From an uncultured Dehalococcoidia bacterium (GTDB lineage Bacteria; Chloroflexota; Dehalococcoidia; Bin125): 64,000 bases of DNA. The notes below the pieces were generated by a model. It did not search any database and was not told the origin of the DNA. It worked only from the letters and a program-made list of their open reading frames with translations. Made by a program: the position numbers and the translations under genes. Positions within the stretch are counted from its first letter, which is position 1, and each line of letters starts with the position of its first letter. The DNA lies in assembly GCA_958295515.1 (NCBI GenBank), contig CATQGW010000001.1, forward strand, positions 903,522 to 967,521, written 5' to 3'. Below are positions 8,611-17,090 of the stretch, in pieces.

Positions 8611-10179
8611 CTAAGGCCGTACGCCGTAGAGCGGCTTTTGCTCTAGCTCGTAGGGGAGCACTTTGTAGGCGCGCTCGACGAATGCCTGGAGGTAGGAGCG
8701 CGTCTTGCGGGGGTCGATGATCTCCTCGATGCCGAATGTTTCGGCGGTGCGGAAGACATTGCGCAGCTGGCGCAGGTCCGACTCGATCTCCTCGCGCTTG
8801 GCATCGGGGTCGGGCGCGTCGGCGATCTCGCGCCGATAGGCGGCATCGACGCCGCCCTCGATGGGGATTGAGCCCCACTCGCCGCTCGGCCAGCCGAGCC
8901 GATAGTTTAACCGCCGCGGATTGCCGGTCGCCATGCCCGCCATGCCGTAGCACTTGCGGATCACGATGGTCAGCTGCGGGACGGTCGCCTGCAGCCCGAC
9001 CCAGACGGCGCGCATGCCTGAGCGCAGCGTGCCTTCTCGCTCGGCCTGGCCGCCGATCATGAAGCCGGGCACATCGACCAGGTAGACGATCGGAATGTGG
9101 AAGTAGTTGCACAGCTCGAGGAAGTGGGTCTGCTTGTCCGAGCCGTCGCGGTCCAGCGCGCCGCCGTTCTTGAGCGGATTGTTGGCGACGATGCCAATCG
9201 GCAGGCCGTCGATCCGCGCAAAGGCGGTGATCACGGAGGTGCCCCAGTGCGGCTTGATCTCGAAGAATTCGCCGCCGTCGACGACCGAGCCGATCAGCCG
9301 CTGCATCGAGTAGGGCCGCCGCGTGTTGCGCGGCACCAGGTCGATCAGCGACTCCGCGGCGCCCTCCGGCGCGGGCTGCGCGGGGGCGGCGGGCGGCAGC
9401 TCGCGCACGTTGTCGGGCAGGAACGAGAGCATCGCGCGGATCTGGCGGAAGGCGTCCGGCTCGTCCTCCGCCTCGTTGTCGATGCAGCCCGACTGATGCA
9501 CATGCACCTGCGAGCCGCCCAACTCTTCGTTGGTCACGTCGTGCCCGATGCCGCGCTTCACGACCGGCGGTCCGGCGGCGAACATCGCCGAGCGGCCTTT
9601 GGTCATCACGCTCCAGTGCACCATCATCGCGCGTCCCGAGGGTCCGCCGGCGATCGCGCCCAGCACCGCGCCGAGCACCGGCACGTTGCGCATCGCTTCG
9701 ATCGAGGTGACGAAGTTGGTGCCGCCGTTGGGCAGGTAGGTCGTGCCCATCTTCTTGGTCGCGCCGACATTCGCGCCGGCGCCGTCGATCAGCAGGATCA
9801 GCGGCACCTGGTACTCGACCGCCAACTCCTCGCAGAAGCCGCCCAGCCCGCCCTTTGAGCGCTGCATCGGAAACAGCGCCGAGCCGCCCTGAATGGTGAA
9901 ATCCTCGCCGCCGATCGCGACCGTGCGCCCGTCGATCTCGCCCAGCCCCATCACGTAGGAGGCGGGCGAAAAGTCGACCAGCTCGCCGTCTTCGTACTCG
10001 CCCAGACCGGCCAGCGCGCCCACCTCGTGAAACGAATCGTCGTCGAGCAGCCCGTCGATCCGCTCGCGCACGGTCAGCCGCCCCAGGCGGTGCTGGCGCG
10101 CAATCCGATCCGGCGTGCCGCCGCGCCCCGAGAGCGCAACGCGCTTCCGCAGCTCCTCAACCTCAGGCTCCCAAACCAT
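8611..10179 (-). CDS. acyl-CoA carboxylase, carboxyltransferase (beta) subunit
   Basis: 522 residues, the usual length for propionyl-/methylcrotonyl-CoA carboxylase beta chains. It transfers carboxybiotin to an acyl-CoA. The N-half begins with a typical LRKRVALSGRGGTPDRIARQHRLGRLTVRERI segment. Crotonase-type oxyanion glycines are visible at GEDFTIQGGSA and in the C-half at NNPLKNGGALDRDGSDKQTHFLELCNYFHIPIVYLVDVPGFMIG. The family acyl-CoA specificity cannot be read from the sequence. No biotin carboxylase or biotin carrier gene is in the window, so the partner subunits are encoded elsewhere. The 8398-8610 gap shows nothing recognisable. Confidence 0.92.
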   Translation of the reverse strand: MVWEPEVEELRKRVALSGRGGTPDRIARQHRLGRLTVRERIDGLLDDDSFHEVGALAGLGEYEDGELVDFSPASYVMGLGEIDGRTVAIGGEDFTIQGGSALFPMQRSKGGLGGFCEELAVEYQVPLILLIDGAGANVGATKKMGTTYLPNGGTNFVTSIEAMRNVPVLGAVLGAIAGGPSGRAMMVHWSVMTKGRSAMFAAGPPVVKRGIGHDVTNEELGGSQVHVHQSGCIDNEAEDEPDAFRQIRAMLSFLPDNVRELPPAAPAQPAPEGAAESLIDLVPRNTRRPYSMQRLIGSVVDGGEFFEIKPHWGTSVITAFARIDGLPIGIVANNPLKNGGALDRDGSDKQTHFLELCNYFHIPIVYLVDVPGFMIGGQAEREGTLRSGMRAVWVGLQATVPQLTIVIRKCYGMAGMATGNPRRLNYRLGWPSGEWGSIPIEGGVDAAYRREIADAPDPDAKREEIESDLRQLRNVFRTAETFGIEEIIDPRKTRSYLQAFVERAYKVLPYELEQKPLYGVRP

Positions 10180-10274
10180 CGCGCGCTCCTTTCGTCACTC
10201 GTCCGTCGCTAGTCTAGCCGGCTGGCAGCCTGGACACGCCTGGTAGCGGTCCGCGACGGCACTGTCGATCAGGA

Positions 10275-10895
10275 TCATCGATCGCCAAACACGCTCACAC
10301 GTGCATACAGGACCCATTCCGTAACCCACCGCTTCCACCCCTCCACGAACGACGATGTATCCATCTGTAGAAAGTCCGCGTACGACATATCGGTCTGGGA
10401 TTCGCCATCATCGAGAGCAAGGATCAGAGACAATCGGATGAAGACTTCTTCACGATGCCGAACGGACTGTCCAACACCTAGGATGGTGGCCCTGCCGCAC
10501 TGAGACATGCACCGACCACGGCCGTCGTGGTAGTACTTTTCGAACAATATCTGCGACTGCATCAGTGGCCACGGGTACCCCAGTTCGGACGTTGCGTTGA
10601 TCTCGATGCTGATGACCTGTTTCGACGGAGGAGTCCAGCGCTCGTCCGGCCGTCGGTGTATCGCGCCGTCGCGCCCCATCCACCAATAGTAAGGCGCTAT
10701 CGGAACTGCACGCTCGACCCAGTCCAGGTCGTGCAGTCGATCTGTGACGACAACTATGCGATCTTGCGACTCACCTAGCCGAAGAATCCTCTCCGGTTTC
10801 CTCCTGCCCCATCTCCTTACGCGTTGCCGCCAAGTCTTCCTCAACTTGGCGGCGCGCATCGTAGCCAGTCCAGTACGCCATCCTTTGTAGCGCAT
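10275..10895 (-). CDS. hypothetical protein in the methyltransferase cluster (start uncertain)
   Basis: Up to 206 residues. The convincing part begins after the stop of the upstream 95-aa gene (about residue 43 onward: IVVVTDRLHDLDWVERAVPIAPYYWW). It contains no early ATG, GTG or TTG, so the true start probably overlaps the upstream gene. Candidates are the ATG at 10895, the ATG at 10859, or an in-frame TTG just after it. The first 40 residues are very basic. No family was recognised; aromatic-rich runs (YYWW, EKYYHDG, EGWKRWVTEW) are notable. It is the third gene of the run 12543 to 10275 and may belong functionally with the methyltransferase-HNH protein. Confidence 0.5.
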   Translation of the reverse strand: MRYKGWRTGLATMRAAKLRKTWRQRVRRWGRRKPERILRLGESQDRIVVVTDRLHDLDWVERAVPIAPYYWWMGRDGAIHRRPDERWTPPSKQVISIEINATSELGYPWPLMQSQILFEKYYHDGRGRCMSQCGRATILGVGQSVRHREEVFIRLSLILALDDGESQTDMSYADFLQMDTSSFVEGWKRWVTEWVLYARVSVFGDR

Positions 10896-11058
10896 CTTTG
10901 ATCCCGTCTAGCGACTTTTCTATGCGTCGCTGCGACCGTGTCGCCGACTTCCTAGCCGACACGGTGAGCCACCAAGTCAAAACAACGACTGGCAGCGAGC
11001 CAGCCAAGGCACCGGCTAACGCAGGAAGAAAGACACTCAGAAATTGGTCGCCCTCCAT
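10771..11058 (-). CDS. small single-pass membrane protein with coiled tail, unknown function
   Basis: 95 residues from an ATG three bases after the methyltransferase stop (TGAAGGATG; the AGG may help re-initiation). One strongly hydrophobic segment at about residues 7-31 (LSVFLPALAGALAGSLPVVV, then LTWWL) is followed by a basic, then acidic, soluble helix. The architecture suggests a membrane-anchored accessory protein. Its tight spacing to the methyltransferase-HNH gene and overlap with the next frame suggest a three-gene operon. No family was recognised. Confidence 0.6.
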   Translation of the reverse strand: MEGDQFLSVFLPALAGALAGSLPVVVLTWWLTVSARKSATRSQRRIEKSLDGIKDALQRMAYWTGYDARRQVEEDLAATRKEMGQEETGEDSSAR

Positions 11059-11061
11059 CCT

Positions 11062-12543
11062 TCACAGCCTTTCCGCGATGTGCTGGGCGAGGTACTCCAT
11101 CGTGCGATCTCGCTTGGAGCGGTTGCACCAGCCGCACAGCAGCTGGAGGTTCGATCGCTCGTGCGCGCCTCCCGCGCTGCGCGGGCGGATGTGGTTTACC
11201 TCAATGTTGAAGATCGACGGTCGCTCCTCGCAGCCGATCGGCCAGGCGTTGCAGCGCCCTTGCTGTTCGGCGTATATCTCGCGCTTGATCTCGGTCGGGA
11301 TCGGATTCGGCAGTGTCCGATCGCCGTCGTCCGTTCGCTTCGGCGGCCGCGCGCGGTGCTCTACCCGCTCAGCCCAGAGCGCGATCCCCGGCTCCTGCTG
11401 CGCGAGCCGGATCTTCACCTGCTGCAGCGCCACGTCGTTCTGATCGATGCCCACCCACTCGCGACCGAGCCGCTCAGCCGCGACACACGCGGTGGCGCAG
11501 CCGCAGAACGGATCGAGCACGAGGTCCCCTTCGTTCGAAGACGCAGCCACGATGCGCTCAAGCAGCTTCAACGGCTTCTGCGTGCGGTAGCCGGTCTTCT
11601 CGGCGGCTTGCGAGTTGACGGGCGGGATGTCCGTCCAGATTGCGGTCGGAACCTGGCCCTTTGAGGCGCTGAGATATCGCTTGATGTTCGGCGTGCCGTT
11701 GCGCGTCCAGTAAATCAAACCGGCGGCGTCCAGGGCGTCGAGCCGATCGTGAACGCCCTCGATCTTCGCGTAGCCGAGAATCATGTTCTCCGCGATCCAA
11801 TCGGCGTACTCGCCGCGCCCGCGCGCCTTCGGCACCGCCCAATGCCGCCCGCGCGCCGATGGGTCGTATCCGCGCCAGGGCCGCCCGCTCTCGCCCTCTG
11901 AAACATCCGCACCGGTCAGATCGCCGTCAGCGCGGTACCTCCCTCGACCGTCGCCGTCGTCGTGGCGGTATTTCGCTGCGACATGTTCGCCTTTCAGCGG
12001 GGCGGCGACCGAAGCCTCGTTGATCAGGGAGCGGCTGTAGAAGAGGATGTAGTCGGCGACGCGGCCAAACGCTCCCGCGTCGTTGTGAGCGCTCGTCCGC
12101 TGCCAGACGATTTCGTTCCGGTACCAGGTCCGCCCGAACACCGCGTCCATCACCGCCTTGAGCCACGCGCCTTCCGTGTCGTCGCAGTGCAGGTAGATGC
12201 TCCCGGCCGGCTTCAGCACCCGCGCCATTTCCGTGAGCCGCTCGAACATGTAGGTGAGATACGCCTGGGTCGCTTCACCCGCCACTTTGCCAGCGGCGTT
12301 GATCACGGCGCCCGCGCCGTCGTTGTCCTGCGTGACCCGGCCCATCGTGTCCAACAGCCGCTTCATCACGGCCTCCGGCAACCGGTCGAGCTGCCAGTGG
12401 TCGTCGAAGTCGTTGCCGTAGGTTCGGTCCGAGTTGAATGGCGGATCGAGGTAGATCAGGTCCACGGAATGTGAGTTCACGCCGCGCAGGACGTCCAGGC
12501 AATCGCCGGTGAAGATCGTGCGGTTCTCAAGATTGCGGACCAT
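11062..12543 (-). CDS. DNA methyltransferase (beta-type, DPPF) fused to a C-terminal HNH domain
   Basis: 493 residues. Catalytic motif IV comes first (YLDPPFNSDRTYGNDFDDHW, DPPF at about 33-36), then a variable region (about 130-320, probable target recognition). Motif I comes last (LDPFCGCATACVAAERLGREWVGID, about 343-367). That motif order is typical of group beta N4-cytosine/N6-adenine methyltransferases. A separate HNH/McrA-like module follows at about 425-485, with Cys pairs GRCNAWPIGC and LCGWCNRSK around a central VNHIRPRSAGG. The HNH could be a nuclease or only a zinc DNA-binding module. No separate restriction endonuclease is adjacent. It leads a run with two unknown small genes and is likely accessory DNA. 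Confidence 0.88.
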   Translation of the reverse strand: MVRNLENRTIFTGDCLDVLRGVNSHSVDLIYLDPPFNSDRTYGNDFDDHWQLDRLPEAVMKRLLDTMGRVTQDNDGAGAVINAAGKVAGEATQAYLTYMFERLTEMARVLKPAGSIYLHCDDTEGAWLKAVMDAVFGRTWYRNEIVWQRTSAHNDAGAFGRVADYILFYSRSLINEASVAAPLKGEHVAAKYRHDDGDGRGRYRADGDLTGADVSEGESGRPWRGYDPSARGRHWAVPKARGRGEYADWIAENMILGYAKIEGVHDRLDALDAAGLIYWTRNGTPNIKRYLSASKGQVPTAIWTDIPPVNSQAAEKTGYRTQKPLKLLERIVAASSNEGDLVLDPFCGCATACVAAERLGREWVGIDQNDVALQQVKIRLAQQEPGIALWAERVEHRARPPKRTDDGDRTLPNPIPTEIKREIYAEQQGRCNAWPIGCEERPSIFNIEVNHIRPRSAGGAHERSNLQLLCGWCNRSKRDRTMEYLAQHIAERL

Positions 12544-12621
12544 GTCCGCCTCCCCCAGTCATAGAAGGATAGCACAGGCATTCTAGCTGATGCGCCGAGG
12601 GTGGGTGCCGGTCACGGCGAG

Positions 12622-12644
12622 ATACCCGCGGCAAGCGCGGGTAT
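12622..12644. repeat. inverted repeat, dispersed GGGTAT family, copy 1
   Basis: A perfect 9-bp stem, ATACCCGCG and CGCGGGTAT, surrounds a GCAAG loop. The flanking bases are also shared with the copy at 46911-46933, giving about 31 identical bases including the GAG before and GACG after. A half-copy follows at about 12658-12673. It resembles REP/dRS3-type intergenic elements. Confidence 0.85.
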
Positions 12645-12833
12645 GACGGAAGAGTGGGCGCGGGTATGACGGAGGAGTGGGCGCTGGGGTGGCGGAGTGG
12701 ATGTGGGCGATGTCGTGGGTGTGCTCGTTGGTGGGTTTGGGCGTGTGGATGCGCAGCGCTGGGGTGCGATTTTGGTTTCGGCGCATTTTGGAGGTGCGGA
12801 GCGGATTCTCTATCTGGTCGGGCTGTCTTAGGC

Positions 12834-12913
12834 TGTTCGGTGTTGTTCGGTGTTGTTCGGTGTTGTTCGGTGTTGTTCGGCTGTGTTCGGTCATGTTCGG
12901 CGGTGTTCGGTGC
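12834..12913. repeat. 10-bp tandem repeat, eight units of TGTTCGG plus three bases
   Basis: Units begin every ten bases at 12834, 12844, 12854, 12864, 12874, 12884, 12894 and 12904. The TGTTCGG core is invariant in all eight. The three spacer bases are TGT in the first four units, then CTG, TCA, CGG and TGC. The 10-bp period places every unit on the same helical face. It lies about 115 bases upstream of the CoA-transferase start. Confidence 0.9.
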
Positions 12914-13026
12914 TGGGGGCGGCGAGCTGGCGGGCGGTTGCGGCGTTCATCCTTCTGCTCCGGCGTGCGCGGGGGCGGGTTGGCTGCACCAGCTAGCCTT
13001 TGCCTCAACTGCTCAGGAGACGACTC

Positions 13027-15486
13027 ATGACTACTGCGCTCTCGGGACTGCGCATCATCGATCTCGGCGAGGGGCTGGCCGGGCCGTTTGCGGCCAAGCT
13101 GCTGGGCGACTTGGGCGCGGAGGTGATCAAGGTCGAGCCGCCCGGCGGCGACGCCGCCCGCCGGCGCGGTCCGTTTCCCAGCGCCAACACGGTGGATTTG
13201 GAGGCCAGCGCGCCCTTTCTCTATGCGAATACCAGCAAGCGCAGTGTGGTGCTGGACGCCGCGCGCGGCGCTGACCGCGACCTGCTCGACCGCCTGATCG
13301 CCGAGGCGGACCTGATCTTCGCCAGCGAGCCGGAGCCGCGCCTGGCCGAGCGCGGGCTGGGCTTCGACGACCTCCGCGCGCTCAACCCCGCGGTGATTCT
13401 GGCCACGGTGACGGGCTTCGGCTCCGACGGTCCGTATGCCGACTGGCGCTGGAACCACCTGATCGCCTGCGCGATCGGCGGCTTTGCGCATCTCTGCGGG
13501 CGCGCCGAGCGCGAGCCGCTGCAGCTGGGCGGCTCGATCCCCGAAACGCTGACCGGCGCGTATGCCGCCGTCGCGGCGCTGATCGCGCTGCGTGGGCAGC
13601 AGACGCAGGCGGAGCCGCAGGCTGAACACGTTGATGTCAGCGTGCTCGAAGCCGCTGTGAACATGGCGTTGCTGGTCACCCAGCGCTACGACTACACGGG
13701 TGATCTCGGTGTGCGGCGCGCCGATGTCGGGCCGGCGCCTTCGTTCATCCTGCCGACCAGCGACGGCTATGTGGGCGCGAACACGCTGACGCAGGCGCAG
13801 TGGGAGGTGATGTGCCAGTTTTTCGGACGCCCCGAGCTGATCGACGATCCGAAGTTCGGCGACGCCTGGAGCCGCTTCGAGAACTCGCGCCAGCTGGCCG
13901 ACGAGCTGGCGGCGCTGACGCGCGGCCGCAGCGCCGATGAGATTTTCCACGAGGCGCAGGCCTGGCGTATCCCGTTCGGCCTGGTGCCCAGCCTTGCCGA
14001 CGCGATCGACCTGCTGCCGCACCGCGAGCGCGGCTTCCTGCTGGAGTTCGACCACCCGCGCGCCGGGCGGGTGCGGATGCCCGGCATCCCCTGGATGTTC
14101 GGCGCTGAGCGACCGGTCGGCAGCCCGACGCCGCTGCTGAACGAACACGATGAGGAAATCCGCAGCGGCGATGTCTGGCAAGACCCGCCGCCGCCTGCCG
14201 CCGAGTCCTCGGATCAGCCTGTTGAGCGGCCGCTTGAAGGGCTGCGGGTGCTCGACCTCTCGATGTTCATGTCGGGCCCGATGACCACGCTGATCTTCGC
14301 CGATGCGGGCGCGGATGTGATCAAGGTGGAGTCGGTGCAGCGGATCGACGGCTGGCGCGCGAGCGGCGCTGCCGAGATTCCCGAGTTCTGGGAGATGGCG
14401 CCGCAGTTCAACTGGGTGAACCGCAACAAGCATGGGATCACGCTGAATCTGACCGATCCGCGCGGCGCGGACGTGATTCGCCATCTGGTCAAAGAGGCCG
14501 ATGTCATCGTGGAGAACTACACGCCGCGGGTGATGGGCAACTTCGGGCTGGGCTGGGATGAGCTGCGCGCGATCAACCCGGAGCTGATCATGCTCTCGAT
14601 GCCCGGCTTCGGGCTGACCGGCAGCTGGACCAACTACACCGCGTTCGCCAACACCACGGAGCAGATGTGCGGCCTGCCGCACCTGACGGGCTACGCCGAC
14701 GATCAGCCGATCTTCTCGGGCACCACGGGCGGCGATCCGCTGGCCGGCGTGATGGGCGCGCTGGCGCTGCTCTCGGCGCTCGAACGCCGCCGCCGATTGC
14801 AGGCCGAGGGCGAAGCGGGCGGCTGCCATATCGACCTCTCGCAGACCGAGACCGCTACCTCCTTCACGGGCGACGCGCTGACCGCGTTCGCGATCAGCGG
14901 CCACGACCCCGGGCGCGTCGGCAATCTCCACCCGCGCATGGCTCCGCACAACACCTACCTGTGCCGTGCGGAGGATGGGCAGGAGCGTTGGGTCGCGATC
15001 GCCTGCCCCGATGACGCCGCGTTCGCGGCGCTGGCCGAGGCCTGCGGGCAGCCCGAGTGGGCGCAGGAGCAGGGGCGCTGGCGCACGCTGGCGGAGCGCC
15101 GCCGTTCGCTCGGCGAACTCGATGCGGCGATCGCGGATTGGACGCGGCGGCGCGACGCGGGGGAGGTGATGCGGGAGTTGCAGGCGGTCGGCGTGCCGGC
15201 CGCTGTGGTCTACCACGGTTTGGACCTGCTCGAAGATGAGCAGCTCCGCGCGCGCGGCTTCTTCATCACGCAGGAGCACCGCTATGCGGGGCGCAAGCGG
15301 TACCCGCTCCAGCCCTACCGCTTCCGCAACTGGGCGGGTCCGCGCAGCGACCGTCCCTCGCCGACGCTGGGGCGGGACACCCGCGCCGTGCTCGCCCGCC
15401 TGACCGAGATCAGCCCCGAAACCGTCGACCAGTGGGAGCGCGAGGACGTGACCGGCACGGTCCCGATCGCGGCCCGCGCCGACTGA
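13027..15486 (+). CDS. tandem-fused class III (CaiB/BaiF) CoA-transferase
   Basis: 819 residues, twice the family length. The N-terminal half (about 1-385) starts LSGLRIIDLGEGLAGPFAAK and the C-terminal half (about 395-800) starts LEGLRVLDLSMFMSGPMTTL. Each has a GADVIKVE-type motif. Such enzymes move CoA between carboxylic acids. At the position of the catalytic Asp, the C-half reads GTTGGDPLAG (Asp near 568) but the N-half reads GSIPETLTG (Glu near 173), suggesting only one half is fully active. Start: ATG at 13027 with AGGAG eight bases upstream. A fumarylacetoacetate-hydrolase-family gene follows after 44 bases. Alternatives include a racemase or a DddD-like (DMSP) enzyme, which also has two CaiB-type domains; the substrate is unknown. 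Confidence 0.9.
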   Translation: MTTALSGLRIIDLGEGLAGPFAAKLLGDLGAEVIKVEPPGGDAARRRGPFPSANTVDLEASAPFLYANTSKRSVVLDAARGADRDLLDRLIAEADLIFASEPEPRLAERGLGFDDLRALNPAVILATVTGFGSDGPYADWRWNHLIACAIGGFAHLCGRAEREPLQLGGSIPETLTGAYAAVAALIALRGQQTQAEPQAEHVDVSVLEAAVNMALLVTQRYDYTGDLGVRRADVGPAPSFILPTSDGYVGANTLTQAQWEVMCQFFGRPELIDDPKFGDAWSRFENSRQLADELAALTRGRSADEIFHEAQAWRIPFGLVPSLADAIDLLPHRERGFLLEFDHPRAGRVRMPGIPWMFGAERPVGSPTPLLNEHDEEIRSGDVWQDPPPPAAESSDQPVERPLEGLRVLDLSMFMSGPMTTLIFADAGADVIKVESVQRIDGWRASGAAEIPEFWEMAPQFNWVNRNKHGITLNLTDPRGADVIRHLVKEADVIVENYTPRVMGNFGLGWDELRAINPELIMLSMPGFGLTGSWTNYTAFANTTEQMCGLPHLTGYADDQPIFSGTTGGDPLAGVMGALALLSALERRRRLQAEGEAGGCHIDLSQTETATSFTGDALTAFAISGHDPGRVGNLHPRMAPHNTYLCRAEDGQERWVAIACPDDAAFAALAEACGQPEWAQEQGRWRTLAERRRSLGELDAAIADWTRRRDAGEVMRELQAVGVPAAVVYHGLDLLEDEQLRARGFFITQEHRYAGRKRYPLQPYRFRNWAGPRSDRPSPTLGRDTRAVLARLTEISPETVDQWEREDVTGTVPIAARAD

Positions 15487-15530
15487 TTGGCATCGCGCTG
15501 ATACCCTCGCCTATGCGAAAGGAGCCGCCC

Positions 15531-16415
15531 ATGCGACTGGCCAGCTTCCGCTTTGAAGACCGCGACCGCGTTGGGGTGATCGTTGACGACGAGGTCGTCG
15601 ACCTCTTCCTCGCCGAACCCGAAGTGCCGACCGAGATGTGCGACTTTCTGGCGGCGGGCGAGGACGCGCGGGTGATGGCCGAGATGGCCGTGGAGCGGGG
15701 CGGCAACCGACGCCCGCTGAGCGATGTGCAGCTGCTCGCGCCGGTGCCGCGCCCGAGCAAGTTTCTCGCTGTCGGGCTCAACTACGCCGATCACATCGCC
15801 GAGACCGGCGCTGAGACGCCGCGCTACCCGACGATCTTCACCAAGCAGCGCACCTGCGTAAACCACCCCGGCGGCGAGATCCAGATTCCGCTGGCCTCCA
15901 AGAACGTCGATTACGAGGGTGAGCTGGGGATCGTGATCGGGCAGACCTGCCGTCACGTCGCCGCGGCGGACGCGGCGTCGGTGATCGCGGGCTACACGAT
16001 CGTCAACGATGTCTCCGTGCGCGACTGGCAGAATCGCACCCGCCAGTTCACGATGGGCAAGTCGTTCGACACGCACGGCCCGATGGGCCCGCTGATCGTC
16101 AGCGGCGACGAGTTGGGCAACCCGCATGTGTTGGGCATTCGCACCTTCGTGAACGGCGAGCTGCGCCAGAACTCCAATACCGAGCACCTGATCTTCAACT
16201 GCTACGACATTGTCGAATACCTCAGTACGGCGTTCACGCTGGAGCCGGGGGATGTGATCGCGACGGGCACGCCATCGGGCGTGGCGGCGGCGATGACGCC
16301 GCCGCGCTGGCTCACGCCGGGCGACATCGTGCGGATCGAGATCGACGGCATCGGCGCGCTGGAGAATGTCTGCGTGCCAGAGCCGGAGCCGTCGCTGCAC
16401 GACGACCACCACTAA
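15531..16415 (+). CDS. fumarylacetoacetate hydrolase (FAH) family protein
   Basis: 294 residues. The catalytic domain (about residue 80 onward) has the family features KFLAVGLNYADHIAETG, the metal-ligand segment VDYEGELGIVIG, and the signature GYTIVNDVSVRDWQNR, followed by GKSFDTHGPMGP. The family includes acylpyruvate hydrolases, oxaloacetate decarboxylases and 2-hydroxyhepta-2,4-diene-1,7-dioate isomerases, usually acting on beta-dicarbonyl or enol acids. The start at ATG 15531 has AAAGGAG seven bases upstream. It is 44 bases downstream of the tandem CoA-transferase, so the two probably act in one degradation pathway. The substrate cannot be specified. Confidence 0.92.
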   Translation: MRLASFRFEDRDRVGVIVDDEVVDLFLAEPEVPTEMCDFLAAGEDARVMAEMAVERGGNRRPLSDVQLLAPVPRPSKFLAVGLNYADHIAETGAETPRYPTIFTKQRTCVNHPGGEIQIPLASKNVDYEGELGIVIGQTCRHVAAADAASVIAGYTIVNDVSVRDWQNRTRQFTMGKSFDTHGPMGPLIVSGDELGNPHVLGIRTFVNGELRQNSNTEHLIFNCYDIVEYLSTAFTLEPGDVIATGTPSGVAAAMTPPRWLTPGDIVRIEIDGIGALENVCVPEPEPSLHDDHH

Positions 16416-16756
16416 CTCACGCTGCTGCCGACAACCTCTCCCTTGGGCCGCCGCTGGTGACCTTGTCGGTGAAGCGTGACCCCGCCGATGCGGATCATCG
16501 AGGGCCAGACGCCAATCGAATGACCGAACACGCATCGCAGGTAGTGAATGCGTGCCAGCTCGACTCCCTCTTCATCGAACACCCGTGTGTAATACGACTC
16601 GCCACCCAAGCTGCATCGACGTGACGGGCCGGCTGTCCCACGCTCCAGCCGCTCCGTGTAGCGTCCCACGCTCAGCTTCCGAAACACCTCATACACCTCG
16701 AACAGATCGTGCAGCTCATATTCCTCTATCCTGAGGCTGAAGCGCTGAGGCACCAA
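16412..16756 (-). CDS. hypothetical protein, 114 aa
   Basis: Starts at TTG (16756) or the adjacent GTG (16753). The sequence is polar with a probable mixed alpha/beta core (YYTRVFDEEGVELARIHYLRC, then GVWPSMIRIGGVTLHR). No family was recognised. It converges on the FAH-family gene with a four-base overlap and is divergent from 16765-17025, with only eight bases between the two starts. That is unusually tight: if both are real, their ribosome-binding sites and promoters must lie inside each other's coding region. Confidence 0.5.
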   Translation of the reverse strand: MVPQRFSLRIEEYELHDLFEVYEVFRKLSVGRYTERLERGTAGPSRRCSLGGESYYTRVFDEEGVELARIHYLRCVFGHSIGVWPSMIRIGGVTLHRQGHQRRPKGEVVGSSVS

Positions 16757-16764
16757 GAACTCCC

Positions 16765-17025
16765 ATGACCGACGATCTCACTGTAGAGGCACTCACGCTG
16801 CTCAGAGACTACCTGCGGGGCGACGCCGACATCGGAGACTACATGGCCTTTGAGATGGCGCTGACGCACGACGACACGCTCGATCCGGAGCTGCGGGGCG
16901 CGCTCGGCCGCCTCTCCCTCGTCGGCGACGAAGTCAGCAGCGGCTGGGCTCCCGAATCCGATTTCGCCCAACTCGCGCAGGAAACACTCGCCGCCCTCAC
17001 CCCGCCCGCCGCCGTTGCCGACTAG
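16765..17025 (+). CDS. hypothetical acidic small protein, 86 aa
   Basis: Very acidic and helical (TVEALTLLRDYLRGDADIGDYMAFEM). No recognised domain or cysteine motif. Codon use and the clear ATG support coding, but no function can be given. It is possibly paired with the divergent gene 16412-16756. Confidence 0.5.
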   Translation: MTDDLTVEALTLLRDYLRGDADIGDYMAFEMALTHDDTLDPELRGALGRLSLVGDEVSSGWAPESDFAQLAQETLAALTPPAAVAD

Positions 17026-17090
17026 CGACCTTCGATGGTCTTCATGATGCGCTCCCGATGGTTACGCACCTGCAGATCGAAGAAGTCGAA

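Larger units (their letters stand above)
12544..13026. other. 483-base non-coding stretch between the methyltransferase and a CoA-transferase
   Basis: I see no convincing gene here. It contains an inverted repeat of the dispersed GGGTAT family (12622-12644), a further half-copy at about 12658-12673, a 10-bp tandem array (12834-12913), and the leader of the CoA-transferase gene with its AGGAG ribosome-binding site at 13014-13018. The short open frames crossing the array translate to low-complexity sequence. Confidence 0.6.

Noticed and set aside
11313-12474. Several plus-strand frames across the methyltransferase gene
   Set aside because: Complementary to the DPPF methyltransferase, which has clear motifs on the minus strand.
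12583-15279. 898-codon minus-strand frame
   Set aside because: Antisense to the tandem CoA-transferase and repeat region. Arg/Ala-rich composition without motifs.
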